Source: an uncultured Anaerococcus sp. (GTDB lineage: Bacteria; Bacillota; Clostridia; Tissierellales; Peptoniphilaceae). From it: a stretch of DNA of 17,525 nt. The stretch is taken from assembly GCF_937934665.1 (NCBI RefSeq), contig NZ_CALGYW010000070.1, positions 1 to 17,525 on the forward strand. Reading direction: 5' to 3'. The translations under genes were made by a program, and so were the position numbers. This document shows positions 5,491-12,860 of the stretch, piece after piece. The notes under the pieces are model-generated. The model had not been told where the DNA came from, ran no database searches, and was given only the letters and a program-made list of their open reading frames with translations. How positions within the stretch are numbered: position 1 is the stretch's first letter; every line of letters begins with the position of its first letter.

Positions 5491-7137
5491 ATGAGAGAAA
5501 CAGTTTACATCACAGGCCATAAAAAGCCAGACACAGATTCAATTATGTCAGCTATTGCCTACGCTGACCTTAAAAACAGGCTGGGAGAATACGAGGCCAT
5601 TCCTATAAGGCTAGGCAAACTATCCCAAGAAAGTCGTTTTGTCCTTGATTACTTTGGGGTAAAGCCACCAGAAATCAAAGAAACAATGAAGCTTACTGTT
5701 GGTGATTTATCCTACGATAAGGGAAGTATTATAGATCCTTCTATTCCTATAAGAAAGGCCTGGGACACCTTCCAAAAGGGTGCCACAAATTCCTTATCAG
5801 TTGTAGATAATGACGGAGAAATAGTAGGTATAGCTTCTCTTTCAAATATTACCAAGTCCTATATGGATGTTTGGGATGATAAGATTTTAGGCCGTGCCAA
5901 TACTCCTATAGACAATATCGTAGATGTACTTAGCGCTAAGGTTATTTATCTTGCAGATAGTGAGGCTACTTTTCCTGGCAAGATGACAGTTTTTGCTATG
6001 GGTGGAGATGAAAACAAACTTGAAGATATCTTCTCTGAGGGAGATATAGTTATATCAGGAAACAGGAGCGATTATTATGATTACCTACTAAGGCAAAAAA
6101 TCTCACTTCTAATTTTAACCAATGGAGCAAGTCTGGGTGAAGATATGATAGACCTTGCCAAGGAAAATAAGGTTACAGTTATTTCTACAGAATATAACTC
6201 TTTTATGACTTCAAGACTTTTACCACTTACTATTCCTGTTAGCCAGGTTATGACAACTGATAATTTGATTTACTTTAAAACCGACGATACCCTAGATGTG
6301 GTAAGAGAGGCTATGGCCAAGTCTAGATTTAGGTCCTATCCAGTAGTTGACGCTACTAAAAAGGTTGTAGGATCTATTTCTAGGTACCACCTTATTTCTT
6401 CAGATAAGAAAAAACTTATCCTAGTAGACCACAATGAGAGAAACCAATCAATAGATGATATAGAAGAAGCAGAGATTATAGAAATCATAGACCACCACAG
6501 GGTTGCAAATATCCTTACAACTTCGCCTGTATTTTTTAGGGCAGAACCTGTAGGATCTACTGCTACTATTATAAGTGAGATGTACCTAGAATCAGGTATT
6601 AGACCTTCTAGAGAAATCGCAGGTATTCTTTGCGCAGCTATTATTTCAGATACACTTTTATTTAGGTCACCAACCACAACCTCTACCGATAAGAGAATCT
6701 TAGACAGGATGAGTAAGATTGCAGGTATTAATCCAGAAGAATTTGCAGACAAGATGTTTAGGGCGGGAACATCGCTAAAGGGTAAATCTGCCAAAGACCT
6801 TGTAGAAGGTGATATTAAGACCTTTACTATTGGTGAGGCTAATGTCAGGGTAGGCCAGGTTTTCACCATGAATCCAGAAGAACTAGTGCCAATCATGGAT
6901 GAATTAAAAGAGCAAATGGCAGCTAAAATAAAAGAAAGGGGCGAAGATACCTTTGTCCTAGTACTTACAGATATCTTTAATCAAAGATCAGAACTCCTAG
7001 TTGTTGGCGAATACTACGATGACATCAAAGAAGAATTTGGAGAATTAACAGCTAACGGCACCATTGATGCGGCTGGAGTTTTATCTCGTAAAAAACAAGT
7101 AATACCAAGACTTACAACTGCAATTATAAAAGCATAG
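5491..7137 (+). CDS. ppaC: CBS-domain Mn-dependent (family II) inorganic pyrophosphatase
   Basis: A 548-residue protein, against about 310 for a plain family II enzyme; the extra residues are a regulatory insert. The DHH domain is split: TGHKKPDTDSI carries metal ligands H10, D14 and D16, and LVDHNE (D313) and IDHHR (D334-H336) follow the insert. The insert contains a first CBS domain (about 70-130), a DRTGG domain (about 160-250) and a second CBS domain (about 250-305). The C-terminal DHHA2 domain ends with the substrate-binding SRKKQ motif (532-536). It hydrolyses pyrophosphate in the cytoplasm. In characterised enzymes of this type, AMP and ADP inhibit while ATP and diadenosine tetraphosphate activate. 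An AAAGGGG site precedes the ATG. All key residues are present. Confidence 0.96.
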   Translation: MRETVYITGHKKPDTDSIMSAIAYADLKNRLGEYEAIPIRLGKLSQESRFVLDYFGVKPPEIKETMKLTVGDLSYDKGSIIDPSIPIRKAWDTFQKGATNSLSVVDNDGEIVGIASLSNITKSYMDVWDDKILGRANTPIDNIVDVLSAKVIYLADSEATFPGKMTVFAMGGDENKLEDIFSEGDIVISGNRSDYYDYLLRQKISLLILTNGASLGEDMIDLAKENKVTVISTEYNSFMTSRLLPLTIPVSQVMTTDNLIYFKTDDTLDVVREAMAKSRFRSYPVVDATKKVVGSISRYHLISSDKKKLILVDHNERNQSIDDIEEAEIIEIIDHHRVANILTTSPVFFRAEPVGSTATIISEMYLESGIRPSREIAGILCAAIISDTLLFRSPTTTSTDKRILDRMSKIAGINPEEFADKMFRAGTSLKGKSAKDLVEGDIKTFTIGEANVRVGQVFTMNPEELVPIMDELKEQMAAKIKERGEDTFVLVLTDIFNQRSELLVVGEYYDDIKEEFGELTANGTIDAAGVLSRKKQVIPRLTTAIIKA

Positions 7138-7142
7138 AAAAG

Positions 7143-7169
7143 AGCTTGACCCTTGTGGCAGGCTTTTTT
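7143..7169 (+). terminator. Weak hairpin plus T tract between pyrophosphatase and Nudix genes
   Basis: AGCTTG (7143-7148) can pair with CAGGCT (7159-7164, one G-U pair), followed by six T. The T tract runs directly into GAGG, the ribosome binding site of the Nudix gene. A partial terminator or attenuator is possible; the stem is short. Confidence 0.4.
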
Positions 7170-7179
7170 GAGGTAAAAA

Positions 7180-7695
7180 ATGGAAATTTTAGACATATAC
7201 GATAAACACAGGAGAAAAACAGGAAAGACTTATCCTAGAAATGAAGAGATACCAGCAGGCGGTCTTAGATTAATTGTCCATATCCTAATTTTTAATGACA
7301 AGGGTGATTTATTAATCCAGCAAAGGGCTGATCATAAAAAGATGGGTGGACTTTGGGATATAACTTGTGGGGGTGCCTGCCAAAGTGGTGAAGATTCCTT
7401 TGAGGGAGCAAGGCGAGAATTAAAAGAAGAGTTGGGTCTTGACTTTGACTTCAAAGACATAAGGCCAATTTTGACAGCAAATTTCGATCAGGGTTTTGAT
7501 GATTTTTTCTTACTTAGGGAAAATATAGAAATTGCTGACCTAATCTTACAAAAAGAGGAAGTAAAGGCTGTGAAATGGGCAAGTCGACATGAGGTTTTAG
7601 AACTTCTTAATAAAGGAAAATTTGTAAAATATAAAAAATCCTACTTGGACTTACTTTTTGACTTAAATAGCGATAATAGATTTATGGAATATTAA
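7180..7695 (+). CDS. Nudix hydrolase (isopentenyl-diphosphate-isomerase-like branch)
   Basis: A 171-residue protein with a complete Nudix box: G65, five residues, E71, seven residues, then REL(79-81), EE (83-84) and G86. The strand before it (LLIQQRADHKKMGGLWDI) and the N-terminal EILDIYDKHRRKTGKTYPR are typical of the IDI-like Nudix proteins common in Firmicutes, which hydrolyse nucleoside or sugar diphosphates. The exact substrate is unknown, and a true isomerase role is unlikely at this length without further motifs. The ATG follows GAGG by six bases, 42 bases after the pyrophosphatase gene. A weak hairpin lies between the two genes. The gene ends beside a terminator that mainly serves the opposite strand. 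Confidence 0.88.
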   Translation: MEILDIYDKHRRKTGKTYPRNEEIPAGGLRLIVHILIFNDKGDLLIQQRADHKKMGGLWDITCGGACQSGEDSFEGARRELKEELGLDFDFKDIRPILTANFDQGFDDFFLLRENIEIADLILQKEEVKAVKWASRHEVLELLNKGKFVKYKKSYLDLLFDLNSDNRFMEY

Positions 7696-7699
7696 ATAA

Positions 7700-7733
7700 A
7701 AAATCGCCCCAAGCCTTAAGCTCAGGACGATTT
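7700..7733 (-). terminator. Terminator of the DUF1858 gene, facing the Nudix gene
   Basis: On the minus strand AAATCGTCC pairs with GGGCGATTT (stem at 7701-7733, one U-G pair) and six T follow. On the plus strand the same stem is followed by only three T, so it acts mainly for the minus strand between two convergent genes. Confidence 0.8.
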
Positions 7734-7750
7734 GTAAAGACTAAGAAAAT

Positions 7751-7960
7751 TTAGTCATTAAGTTGTTCAAGCAAATAATCAGGGTCCATGCCATGAACCA
7801 TGCAAGCTTCTTCAAGGGTCTCATAAAGAGCTGTTGGACAGGCTATGCAGCCCATGCCACTCATCATGAGAGTGTTGATAGCTTCTGGTTTAGCTTGAAT
7901 TATATCGCCTATTATCATATCACGTGTGATAGTAACTTTGTTTTGAGTATTTTCGGTCAT
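7751..7960 (-). CDS. DUF1858 redox-disulfide domain protein
   Basis: A 69-residue soluble protein that is a single DUF1858 domain. The pattern is TRDMIIGDIIQAKPEAINTL, then GMGCIACPTA with a C38-x2-C41 pair, then ETLEEACMVHGMDPDYLLEQ. The family is often linked to hybrid-cluster or iron-sulfur redox proteins and is proposed to act through the cysteine pair; its exact job is unknown. The frame opens at 7978, but the ATG at 7958-7960 has GGGGG followed by TTAAT before it and gives the family's usual N-terminus, so it is preferred. It is a single-gene unit with its own terminator, divergent from the next membrane gene pair across an 82-bp gap. Confidence 0.88.
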   Translation of the reverse strand: MTENTQNKVTITRDMIIGDIIQAKPEAINTLMMSGMGCIACPTALYETLEEACMVHGMDPDYLLEQLND

Positions 7961-7986
7961 ATTAACCCCCTTTTTCATCTAATAAT

Positions 7987-8022
7987 ATTTTACTACCAAA
8001 GGGGAAATAATCAAAGTAAAAT
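7987..8022. promoter_or_regulatory. Symmetric divergent region between DUF1858 and membrane genes
   Basis: ATTTTACT (7987-7994) and AGTAAAAT (8015-8022) form an eight-base inverted repeat with 20 bases between. On each strand it offers a TAAAAT -10 box facing outward. For the minus strand TTGATT (8009-8014) is a -35 box at a 16-base spacing. The plus-strand -35 box is poor. This may be back-to-back promoters or a shared operator. Confidence 0.35.
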
Positions 8023-8042
8023 ACTAGGATATAGGAGGAAGT

Positions 8043-8381
8043 ATGGAAAAGAAAGATTTAATCAAAGAAAAACAAGGAGAACTTTTATCTATAAATAACG
8101 CACTAAATACTGGCTTAAAACCAAGTTTTGTTAGGCTATTTATAGGACCATTTGCCCTGGCTTTGTTGGCTTTTTTAATTGGAAAATTATTAAAACTAAC
8201 AGATATCCAAAGCCTGGGCCTTATAATTGTTGGATTTTTGCTAGGACTTTTTACCCTCACTCTTAGGGAAAATAAAAGGATAGAAAAAGAAAAGGCAGAA
8301 CTTATGAACAAGAGACTAGCGATTCAACAAGAAATCGTAGCCTTAATAAGGGAGATAAAAAATGAAGATAGTGAAATATAG
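8043..8381 (+). CDS. Small membrane protein with two helices and coiled-coil ends
   Basis: I do not recognise a family. The 112-residue protein has a charged N-terminus, two hydrophobic segments (about 30-50 and 54-75, FIGPFALALLAFLIGKLL and LGLIIVGFLLGLFTLTL) separated by a short KLTDIQS turn, and a charged, heptad-like C-terminal helix (about 76-108, RENKRIEKEKAELMNKRLA). This suggests a hairpin in the membrane with both ends in the cytoplasm. The ATG follows TAGGAGG by five bases, which is strong evidence that it is translated. It overlaps the start of the hemolysin III gene by 20 bases, so the two are probably translationally coupled. Confidence 0.8.
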   Translation: MEKKDLIKEKQGELLSINNALNTGLKPSFVRLFIGPFALALLAFLIGKLLKLTDIQSLGLIIVGFLLGLFTLTLRENKRIEKEKAELMNKRLAIQQEIVALIREIKNEDSEI

Positions 8382-9012
8382 TAAATCTGAAGAAATTCTA
8401 AACATAGGAACCCATATTTTGGGTTTTATCCTTTGTCTGGTATTTTTTCTGCCTCTTTTAAGCTCAACTTATAAAAGCGGTGATATTTTGGCCTTTATGG
8501 CCTGGCTTATATATTTTATAGCCCTAGCCATGATGTTTTTAGCATCAAGTCTATACCATTCCATGACAAACCCCCTCGCCCGTACTATATTTAGGGCCAT
8601 AGACCATGGGGTAATCTATTTGACAATAGCAGGATCTTATACACCTATAATTTTAATTGGCCTAAGGTCGACTTTTTCCATAGTTATTTTTGTAATAATT
8701 TGGATTCTGGCCCTTGCAGGTATAACTATGAATATAATTGCCTTTGCCATAGGCAAGGAAGATAAGATTAAAAAGGCATCTATGATTATATATTTGGCCA
8801 TGGGTTGGCTGTCAGTCTTGCTTCTTTATCAAATATATAAAAATATTGGCCTGGCCTATATTTTGTTTTTAGTCCTAGGTGGGATTTTTTATACAGTTGG
8901 GGCTGTGTTTTACTCTCATAAAAAAATCCCCTACAACCATGCTATCTGGCATGTCTTTATCCTAATTGCAGCCTTTGTTATGTTTTATGGTAATATAAAA
9001 TATCTTGGCTAA
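8362..9012 (+). CDS. Hemolysin III / PAQR-family membrane protein
   Basis: A 216-residue protein with seven hydrophobic segments. The PAQR metal-site residues are present: S-x-x-x-H in ASSLYHSM (H66), the D81-H82 pair in RAIDHGVIYLTIAGSYTP, and H193-x3-H197 in HAIWHVFI near the C-terminus. The family includes bacterial YqfA/HlyIII and eukaryotic adiponectin receptors; the bacterial role is not settled, although a zinc-dependent lipid hydrolase or membrane-fluidity role is suggested. The ATG follows GGGAG by seven bases and lies within the end of the preceding gene. The next gene, htpG, has its own promoter. Confidence 0.9.
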   Translation: MKIVKYSKSEEILNIGTHILGFILCLVFFLPLLSSTYKSGDILAFMAWLIYFIALAMMFLASSLYHSMTNPLARTIFRAIDHGVIYLTIAGSYTPIILIGLRSTFSIVIFVIIWILALAGITMNIIAFAIGKEDKIKKASMIIYLAMGWLSVLLLYQIYKNIGLAYILFLVLGGIFYTVGAVFYSHKKIPYNHAIWHVFILIAAFVMFYGNIKYLG

Positions 9013-9040
9013 TTGCAAGAAAAGTAAATATTAGTATAGT
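9013..9040 (+). promoter_or_regulatory. Predicted htpG promoter
   Basis: TTGCAA (9013-9018) and TATAGT (9035-9040) with a 16-base spacer. The start site would fall at about 9047, inside the CIRCE-like operator, which is the classical arrangement for HrcA repression. Confidence 0.65.
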
Positions 9041-9041
9041 A

Positions 9042-9068
9042 TTAGCAGTCGAATACACAGACTGCTAA
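9042..9068 (+). promoter_or_regulatory. CIRCE-like HrcA operator (variant arms)
   Basis: TTAGCAGTC, nine bases, GACTGCTAA. The CIRCE consensus is TTAGCACTC-N9-GAGTGCTAA. Spacer length and all but one position per arm match, and the two differences are complementary, so the dyad is perfect. It overlaps the expected transcription start of htpG. In RNA it would form a nine-pair hairpin, which may also help end the hemolysin III transcript. Confidence 0.78.
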
Positions 9069-9103
9069 TTTATTTTTATAAAAATTCTCAGGGAGGATTA
9101 GAT

Positions 9104-10951
9104 ATGAAACAAGAATTTAAGGCGGAAGCCAAAAAAGTTATGGATCTTATGATCCACTCAATTTATACCAACAAGGAAATATTTTTAAGAGAGCTTATTT
9201 CAAATGCGTCAGACGCCCTCGATAAGCTATACTATGAAGATTTAAAGGGTGATACTACCACAAACAAGGACGATTATTATATAGAAATAATCCCAAATAA
9301 GGAAGAAAGAACTCTAACAATTAAAGATACAGGGATTGGTATGGATGAAAAAGATTTGGCAAATAATCTTGGAACTATTGCCAAATCAGGAACAGAAGCT
9401 TTTAGAAAATCTGTCGATTCATCAGATATCAAGGACCTAATAGGGCAGTTTGGTGTTGGTTTTTATTCTGCTTTTATGATCGCAGAAAAAATCGAAGTCT
9501 TATCCAAAAAACATGGATCTAAAAAAGCCTATATCTGGGAGAGTGAAGATGCAGATGGCTTTACTATCGAGGAAGCAAGCAAGGCTAGCACAGGTACTGA
9601 TGTTATCCTTCACCTAAGAGAAAATACAGAAGACGAAAATTATGATGCTTACTTAGACCAAAATACAATAAAGAGTCTGGTTCGTAAATATTCAAATTAT
9701 ATTAGATATCCAATCAAGATGGAAGTAACTAAGACAAAAATCAAGGAAGATTCTCCTGAAGATAAGCCAGAATACGAAGACTACAAGGCTATGGACATCC
9801 TAAATTCTGATAAGCCAATCTGGAAGGAAGATAAGAAAAATCTTACAGATGAAGATTATATAAACTTCTACCAAGAAAGTCATTTTGGTTTTGATAAGCC
9901 ACTTTCATGGACCCACTTTAAGGTAGAAGGTCTAGTAGAATTTAGAGCCCTTCTATATATCCCAGAAAGAGCACCATTTGATTATTATTCCAAAGACAGA
10001 GAAATCGGCCTAGAGCTTTATTCCCACGGAGTAAAAATCATGGACTCCTGCGATGAAATCCTAGATGACGCTTATTCTTTTGTAAAGGGTGTTGTAGAAT
10101 CTGATGATTTAACCTTAAATATTTCTAGAGAAACCCTCCAACAAAATAGGCAATTAAGGGTTATTTCAAAACAAATAAATAAAAAAATTAACGCTCACCT
10201 AAAAGACATGATGGAGAAAAATAGGGAAGACTACGAGAAATTCTACAAAGAATTTGCCGACTCCATCAAGGTATCAATCTATGAATCCTACGGGGCAAAC
10301 AAGGAAGACCTTGAAGATTTACTTCTCTTCTACTCTAGAAAAGAAAATAAACTTATAAGCTTAAGAGAATATAAGGAAAAGGCCCCATCAACAGCCGAAT
10401 TTATCTACTATGGCACAGGTGAATCCCTAGATAAAATCAAAGCATCTCCAGCCCTAAAAATGGTAGACGAAGACAAGGATGTTTTATTATTAGATAAGGC
10501 CCTAGATGAATTTTTAATCAAGATGCTAGGTGAATACGACGGTCTAGAATTTAAGTCAATTACAGCAGAAGATGACTTAGATAAGGAAGATAAGGAAGAT
10601 AGCGAAATCATCTCCTTTATCAAAGAAGCCATGCCAGAAGACGTGGTAGATGTGATTTTCACCGATAAATTAGAAGACGTCCCTTCTCTTATTAAAGAAA
10701 GAGGCGAAGTCTCAATTGAGATGGAAAAAACCCTCAAAAACCAACCAAATGCTATGGGAATCAAGGCTGATAAGATCTTAGAAATATCTACAAAAACAAA
10801 GGCTTACGAGATTTTAGAAAAATCCTACAAGGATGATAAGAATAAGGCAAAGATGGTAGCAGGAGTCCTATTAGATCAAGCGAGGCTAATAGAAGGCCTA
10901 GAAATAGATGATCCTGTGGCATATGCTAAAAATATTTGGAAGTTAATGTAA
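9104..10951 (+). CDS. htpG: Chaperone protein HtpG (Hsp90)
   Basis: A 615-residue Hsp90-family chaperone, close to the usual bacterial length. The N-terminal GHKL ATPase domain shows FLRELISNASDALDKL (27-42) with catalytic E30 and N34, DTGIGM (75-80) with the ATP-binding D75, the lid NNLGTIAKSG, and GQFGVGFYSAF (114-124). The middle domain contains the ATP-sensing arginine in LNISRETLQQNRQL (R342). The C-terminal dimerisation domain follows from about residue 500 to the end. It acts as a homodimer in the cytoplasm in protein folding under stress. An AGGGAGG site lies about seven bases before the ATG. The CIRCE-like operator upstream indicates heat-shock control by HrcA. A hairpin terminator follows. 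Confidence 0.97.
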   Translation: MKQEFKAEAKKVMDLMIHSIYTNKEIFLRELISNASDALDKLYYEDLKGDTTTNKDDYYIEIIPNKEERTLTIKDTGIGMDEKDLANNLGTIAKSGTEAFRKSVDSSDIKDLIGQFGVGFYSAFMIAEKIEVLSKKHGSKKAYIWESEDADGFTIEEASKASTGTDVILHLRENTEDENYDAYLDQNTIKSLVRKYSNYIRYPIKMEVTKTKIKEDSPEDKPEYEDYKAMDILNSDKPIWKEDKKNLTDEDYINFYQESHFGFDKPLSWTHFKVEGLVEFRALLYIPERAPFDYYSKDREIGLELYSHGVKIMDSCDEILDDAYSFVKGVVESDDLTLNISRETLQQNRQLRVISKQINKKINAHLKDMMEKNREDYEKFYKEFADSIKVSIYESYGANKEDLEDLLLFYSRKENKLISLREYKEKAPSTAEFIYYGTGESLDKIKASPALKMVDEDKDVLLLDKALDEFLIKMLGEYDGLEFKSITAEDDLDKEDKEDSEIISFIKEAMPEDVVDVIFTDKLEDVPSLIKERGEVSIEMEKTLKNQPNAMGIKADKILEISTKTKAYEILEKSYKDDKNKAKMVAGVLLDQARLIEGLEIDDPVAYAKNIWKLM

Positions 10952-10961
10952 TAAGAATTTT

Positions 10962-10997
10962 AAAGGAAGTGCGGAAATATCTGTGCTTTCCTTTTTT
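10962..10997 (+). terminator. htpG terminator
   Basis: AAAGGAA (10962-10968) pairs with TTCCTTT (10988-10994), with partial extension through GTGC, and six T complete the signal. Confidence 0.75.
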
Positions 10998-11020
10998 ATT
11001 AAAAATTACCAAGAAACCGG

Positions 11021-11064
11021 TATAATAATCTTATAAAAAGTATCGAGGGAGAATTCCCTTTTTT
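11021..11064 (+). promoter_or_regulatory. -10 box and short leader hairpin of the aminopeptidase gene
   Basis: TATAAT (11021-11026) has only a weak -35 partner. About 20 bases later AGGGA-gaat-TCCCT (11046-11059) forms a five-pair hairpin followed by six T and then the GGAGG site. It may be a small attenuator, but the stem is too short to be sure. Confidence 0.4.
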
Positions 11065-11076
11065 ATTGGAGGAAGT

Positions 11077-12465
11077 ATGGAAGATGTTAGAAAAAATGCT
11101 TGGTTAGAGATGACCGAGGCAGAATTAAAAGATTTAGATGGATTTTCAAAAGATTATCTTTCTTTTATGGATGAGTCTAAGACAGAGAGAATGGCTGTAA
11201 AAGAGGTAATCAAAAGAGCAGAAGAGGCAGGTTTTAGATCTCTTGATGAGCTTATAGAAAAAGGCGAAGTTAAGGCAGGGGCTAAGGCCTATGCTATTAA
11301 TAGGAATAAGGCTGTGGCTTTATTTGTGATTGGTTCAAATGACCTTGAAGAGGGTATGACTATTGTTGGTTCTCACCTTGATAGCCCAAGGCTTGACCTT
11401 AAACCAGTTCCACTTTTTGAACAAAGTCACGCAGCTTATTTAAAAACTCACTATTACGGTGGTATCAAAAAATACCAATGGACAAATATTCCTTTAAGTC
11501 TTGTTGGCGTTGCCTTTAAAAAAGACGGTACAAAAGTTGAAATATCAATAGGTGAAAAGGACGATGACCCAGTATTTTTCATCTCTGAACTTCTAGTCCA
11601 CCTATCAGCCGACCTTAACCAAAAAAAGGCTGGCGAAGTTATAGAAGGTGAGAAATTGAACATCATGGTAGGCTCAATTCCTCTTAAGGATGAAAAAGAA
11701 AATCCTATCAAGAAAAATGTCCTAAAATACCTAAAGGAAACTTACGGTCTTGAAGAAGAGGACTTTATGGTTGCAGAACTTAACGTAGTGCCAGCTACCA
11801 AGGCTCGTGATGTTGGTTTTGATAGGTCAATGATTATGGCCTATGGGCATGATGATAAGGTATGTTCTTTTGCTTCTCTAAAGGCAATCCTTGAAGCAGG
11901 CGAGGACACTCCAGAAAAAACTCTAGTGGGTCTTTATGTTGACAAGGAAGAAATCGGATCTGTTGGTGCAACTGGTATGACCAGCCAATTTTTCGAAGAC
12001 ATGGTTCTTGAAATATTAGAAGCTCAAGATAAAGGCAATATTGTTAGCCTAAAAAGAGCTCTAAGAAATTCTAAAGTTCTATCTGCCGACGTAACCCTCA
12101 CAGAAGATGCGGGATATCTTGATGCAACAGAACCAATGAATACTGCTAAACTTGGCCATGGTGTTGCCCTTACAAAATATACAGGTGCTCGCGGTAAGGG
12201 AGGCTCAAATGATGCTGACGGAGAATATTTATCTGAGGTAAGAACAGCTTTTACTAAAGAAAATGCAATCTGGCAAACAGGTGAACTTGGTAAGATTGAC
12301 CAAGGTGGCGGTGGAACAATTGCCTATATCCTAGCAGAATACGGCATGAGTGTAGTTGACTGCGGTACCCCAGTAGTATCTATGCACGCACCATTAGAAG
12401 TAATTTCTAAAGCTGACCTCTACCAAACCTACAAGGCATATTTAGCATTCTTTAAACACATATAA
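11077..12465 (+). CDS. M18-family zinc aminopeptidase
   Basis: A 462-residue cytoplasmic metallopeptidase of family M18 (aspartyl aminopeptidase/aminopeptidase I type). Visible metal and catalytic segments are VGSHLDSPRLDLKP (H100, D102), YGHDDKVCSF (D259-D260), YVDKEEIGSVGATGM (E291-E292) and the C-terminal VVSMHAPLEVIS (H437). It removes N-terminal residues from peptides; preference for acidic residues is typical of part of the family, but the specificity here is unknown. Such enzymes form large dodecamers. The ATG follows TTGGAGG by five bases. The gene stands alone between the htpG terminator and the veg promoters, and length and motifs appear intact. Confidence 0.94.
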   Translation: MEDVRKNAWLEMTEAELKDLDGFSKDYLSFMDESKTERMAVKEVIKRAEEAGFRSLDELIEKGEVKAGAKAYAINRNKAVALFVIGSNDLEEGMTIVGSHLDSPRLDLKPVPLFEQSHAAYLKTHYYGGIKKYQWTNIPLSLVGVAFKKDGTKVEISIGEKDDDPVFFISELLVHLSADLNQKKAGEVIEGEKLNIMVGSIPLKDEKENPIKKNVLKYLKETYGLEEEDFMVAELNVVPATKARDVGFDRSMIMAYGHDDKVCSFASLKAILEAGEDTPEKTLVGLYVDKEEIGSVGATGMTSQFFEDMVLEILEAQDKGNIVSLKRALRNSKVLSADVTLTEDAGYLDATEPMNTAKLGHGVALTKYTGARGKGGSNDADGEYLSEVRTAFTKENAIWQTGELGKIDQGGGGTIAYILAEYGMSVVDCGTPVVSMHAPLEVISKADLYQTYKAYLAFFKHI

Positions 12466-12516
12466 GATATTGAAATTTACGGATTTGCCTGCCCATAAAA
12501 AAACTTTGAAAAATAT

Positions 12517-12544
12517 TTGACATTAGTTTTAGCTAGTGTATAAT
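12517..12544 (+). promoter_or_regulatory. Upstream promoter of veg (P1)
   Basis: TTGACA (12517-12522) and TATAAT (12539-12544), both perfect consensus, with a 16-base spacer. Confidence 0.8.
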
Positions 12545-12554
12545 AATAGTTTTC

Positions 12555-12583
12555 TTGACAAAAGTACCTTCCCATCGTATAAT
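12555..12583 (+). promoter_or_regulatory. Downstream promoter of veg (P2)
   Basis: TTGACA (12555-12560) and TATAAT (12578-12583) with the ideal 17-base spacer. Transcription would begin about 25 bases before the start codon. Confidence 0.9.
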
Positions 12584-12614
12584 GATACAAGTATCAATAT
12601 GGAAGGATGATTAG

Positions 12615-12854
12615 ATGGCACAAAGATCAGTTCACGATATTAGGAAAGAAGTTGAAAATTCGGTGGGCAAGGAAGTTATCCTTAAAGCCGATATGGGCAG
12701 GAAGAGAGTAAAAACTAAGACAGGTGTCATTGTAGATGCATTTCCAAGTGTGTTTACAGTTAGGGTCAACAACGAATTTGATGTAGAAAGAACAATATCT
12801 TACACATATTCAGATATACTAACATCAACAGTAAAGTTGACTACAAGCAAATAA
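12615..12854 (+). CDS. veg: Veg protein (DUF1021)
   Basis: A 79-residue protein matching Veg of Bacillus: SVHDIRKEVENSVGKEVILKA, GRKRVKTKTGVIVDAFPSVF and a C-terminal SYTYSDILTSTVKL, where the Bacillus protein has SYSYADILTETVEL. In Bacillus subtilis, Veg is highly expressed and has been reported to stimulate biofilm genes by countering the repressor SinR; the SH3-like fold suggests nucleic-acid or protein binding. No SinR system is visible here, so its role in this organism may differ. The ATG follows GGAAGGA by seven bases. Two perfect consensus promoters precede it, in line with the very strong veg promoter known from Bacillus. The palindromic element begins six bases after the stop codon. 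Confidence 0.92.
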   Translation: MAQRSVHDIRKEVENSVGKEVILKADMGRKRVKTKTGVIVDAFPSVFTVRVNNEFDVERTISYTYSDILTSTVKLTTSK

Positions 12855-12860
12855 AAATAA

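Noticed and set aside
6336..6896. 186-codon open frame on the minus strand within the pyrophosphatase gene
   Set aside because: Antisense shadow of a well-conserved enzyme; no start signal and no family resemblance.
9042..9068. The htpG palindrome read as a plain terminator of the hemolysin III gene
   Set aside because: It has the exact 9-9-9 CIRCE geometry and overlaps the expected htpG start site, and no uninterrupted T tract follows the stem; a secondary terminator role is still possible.
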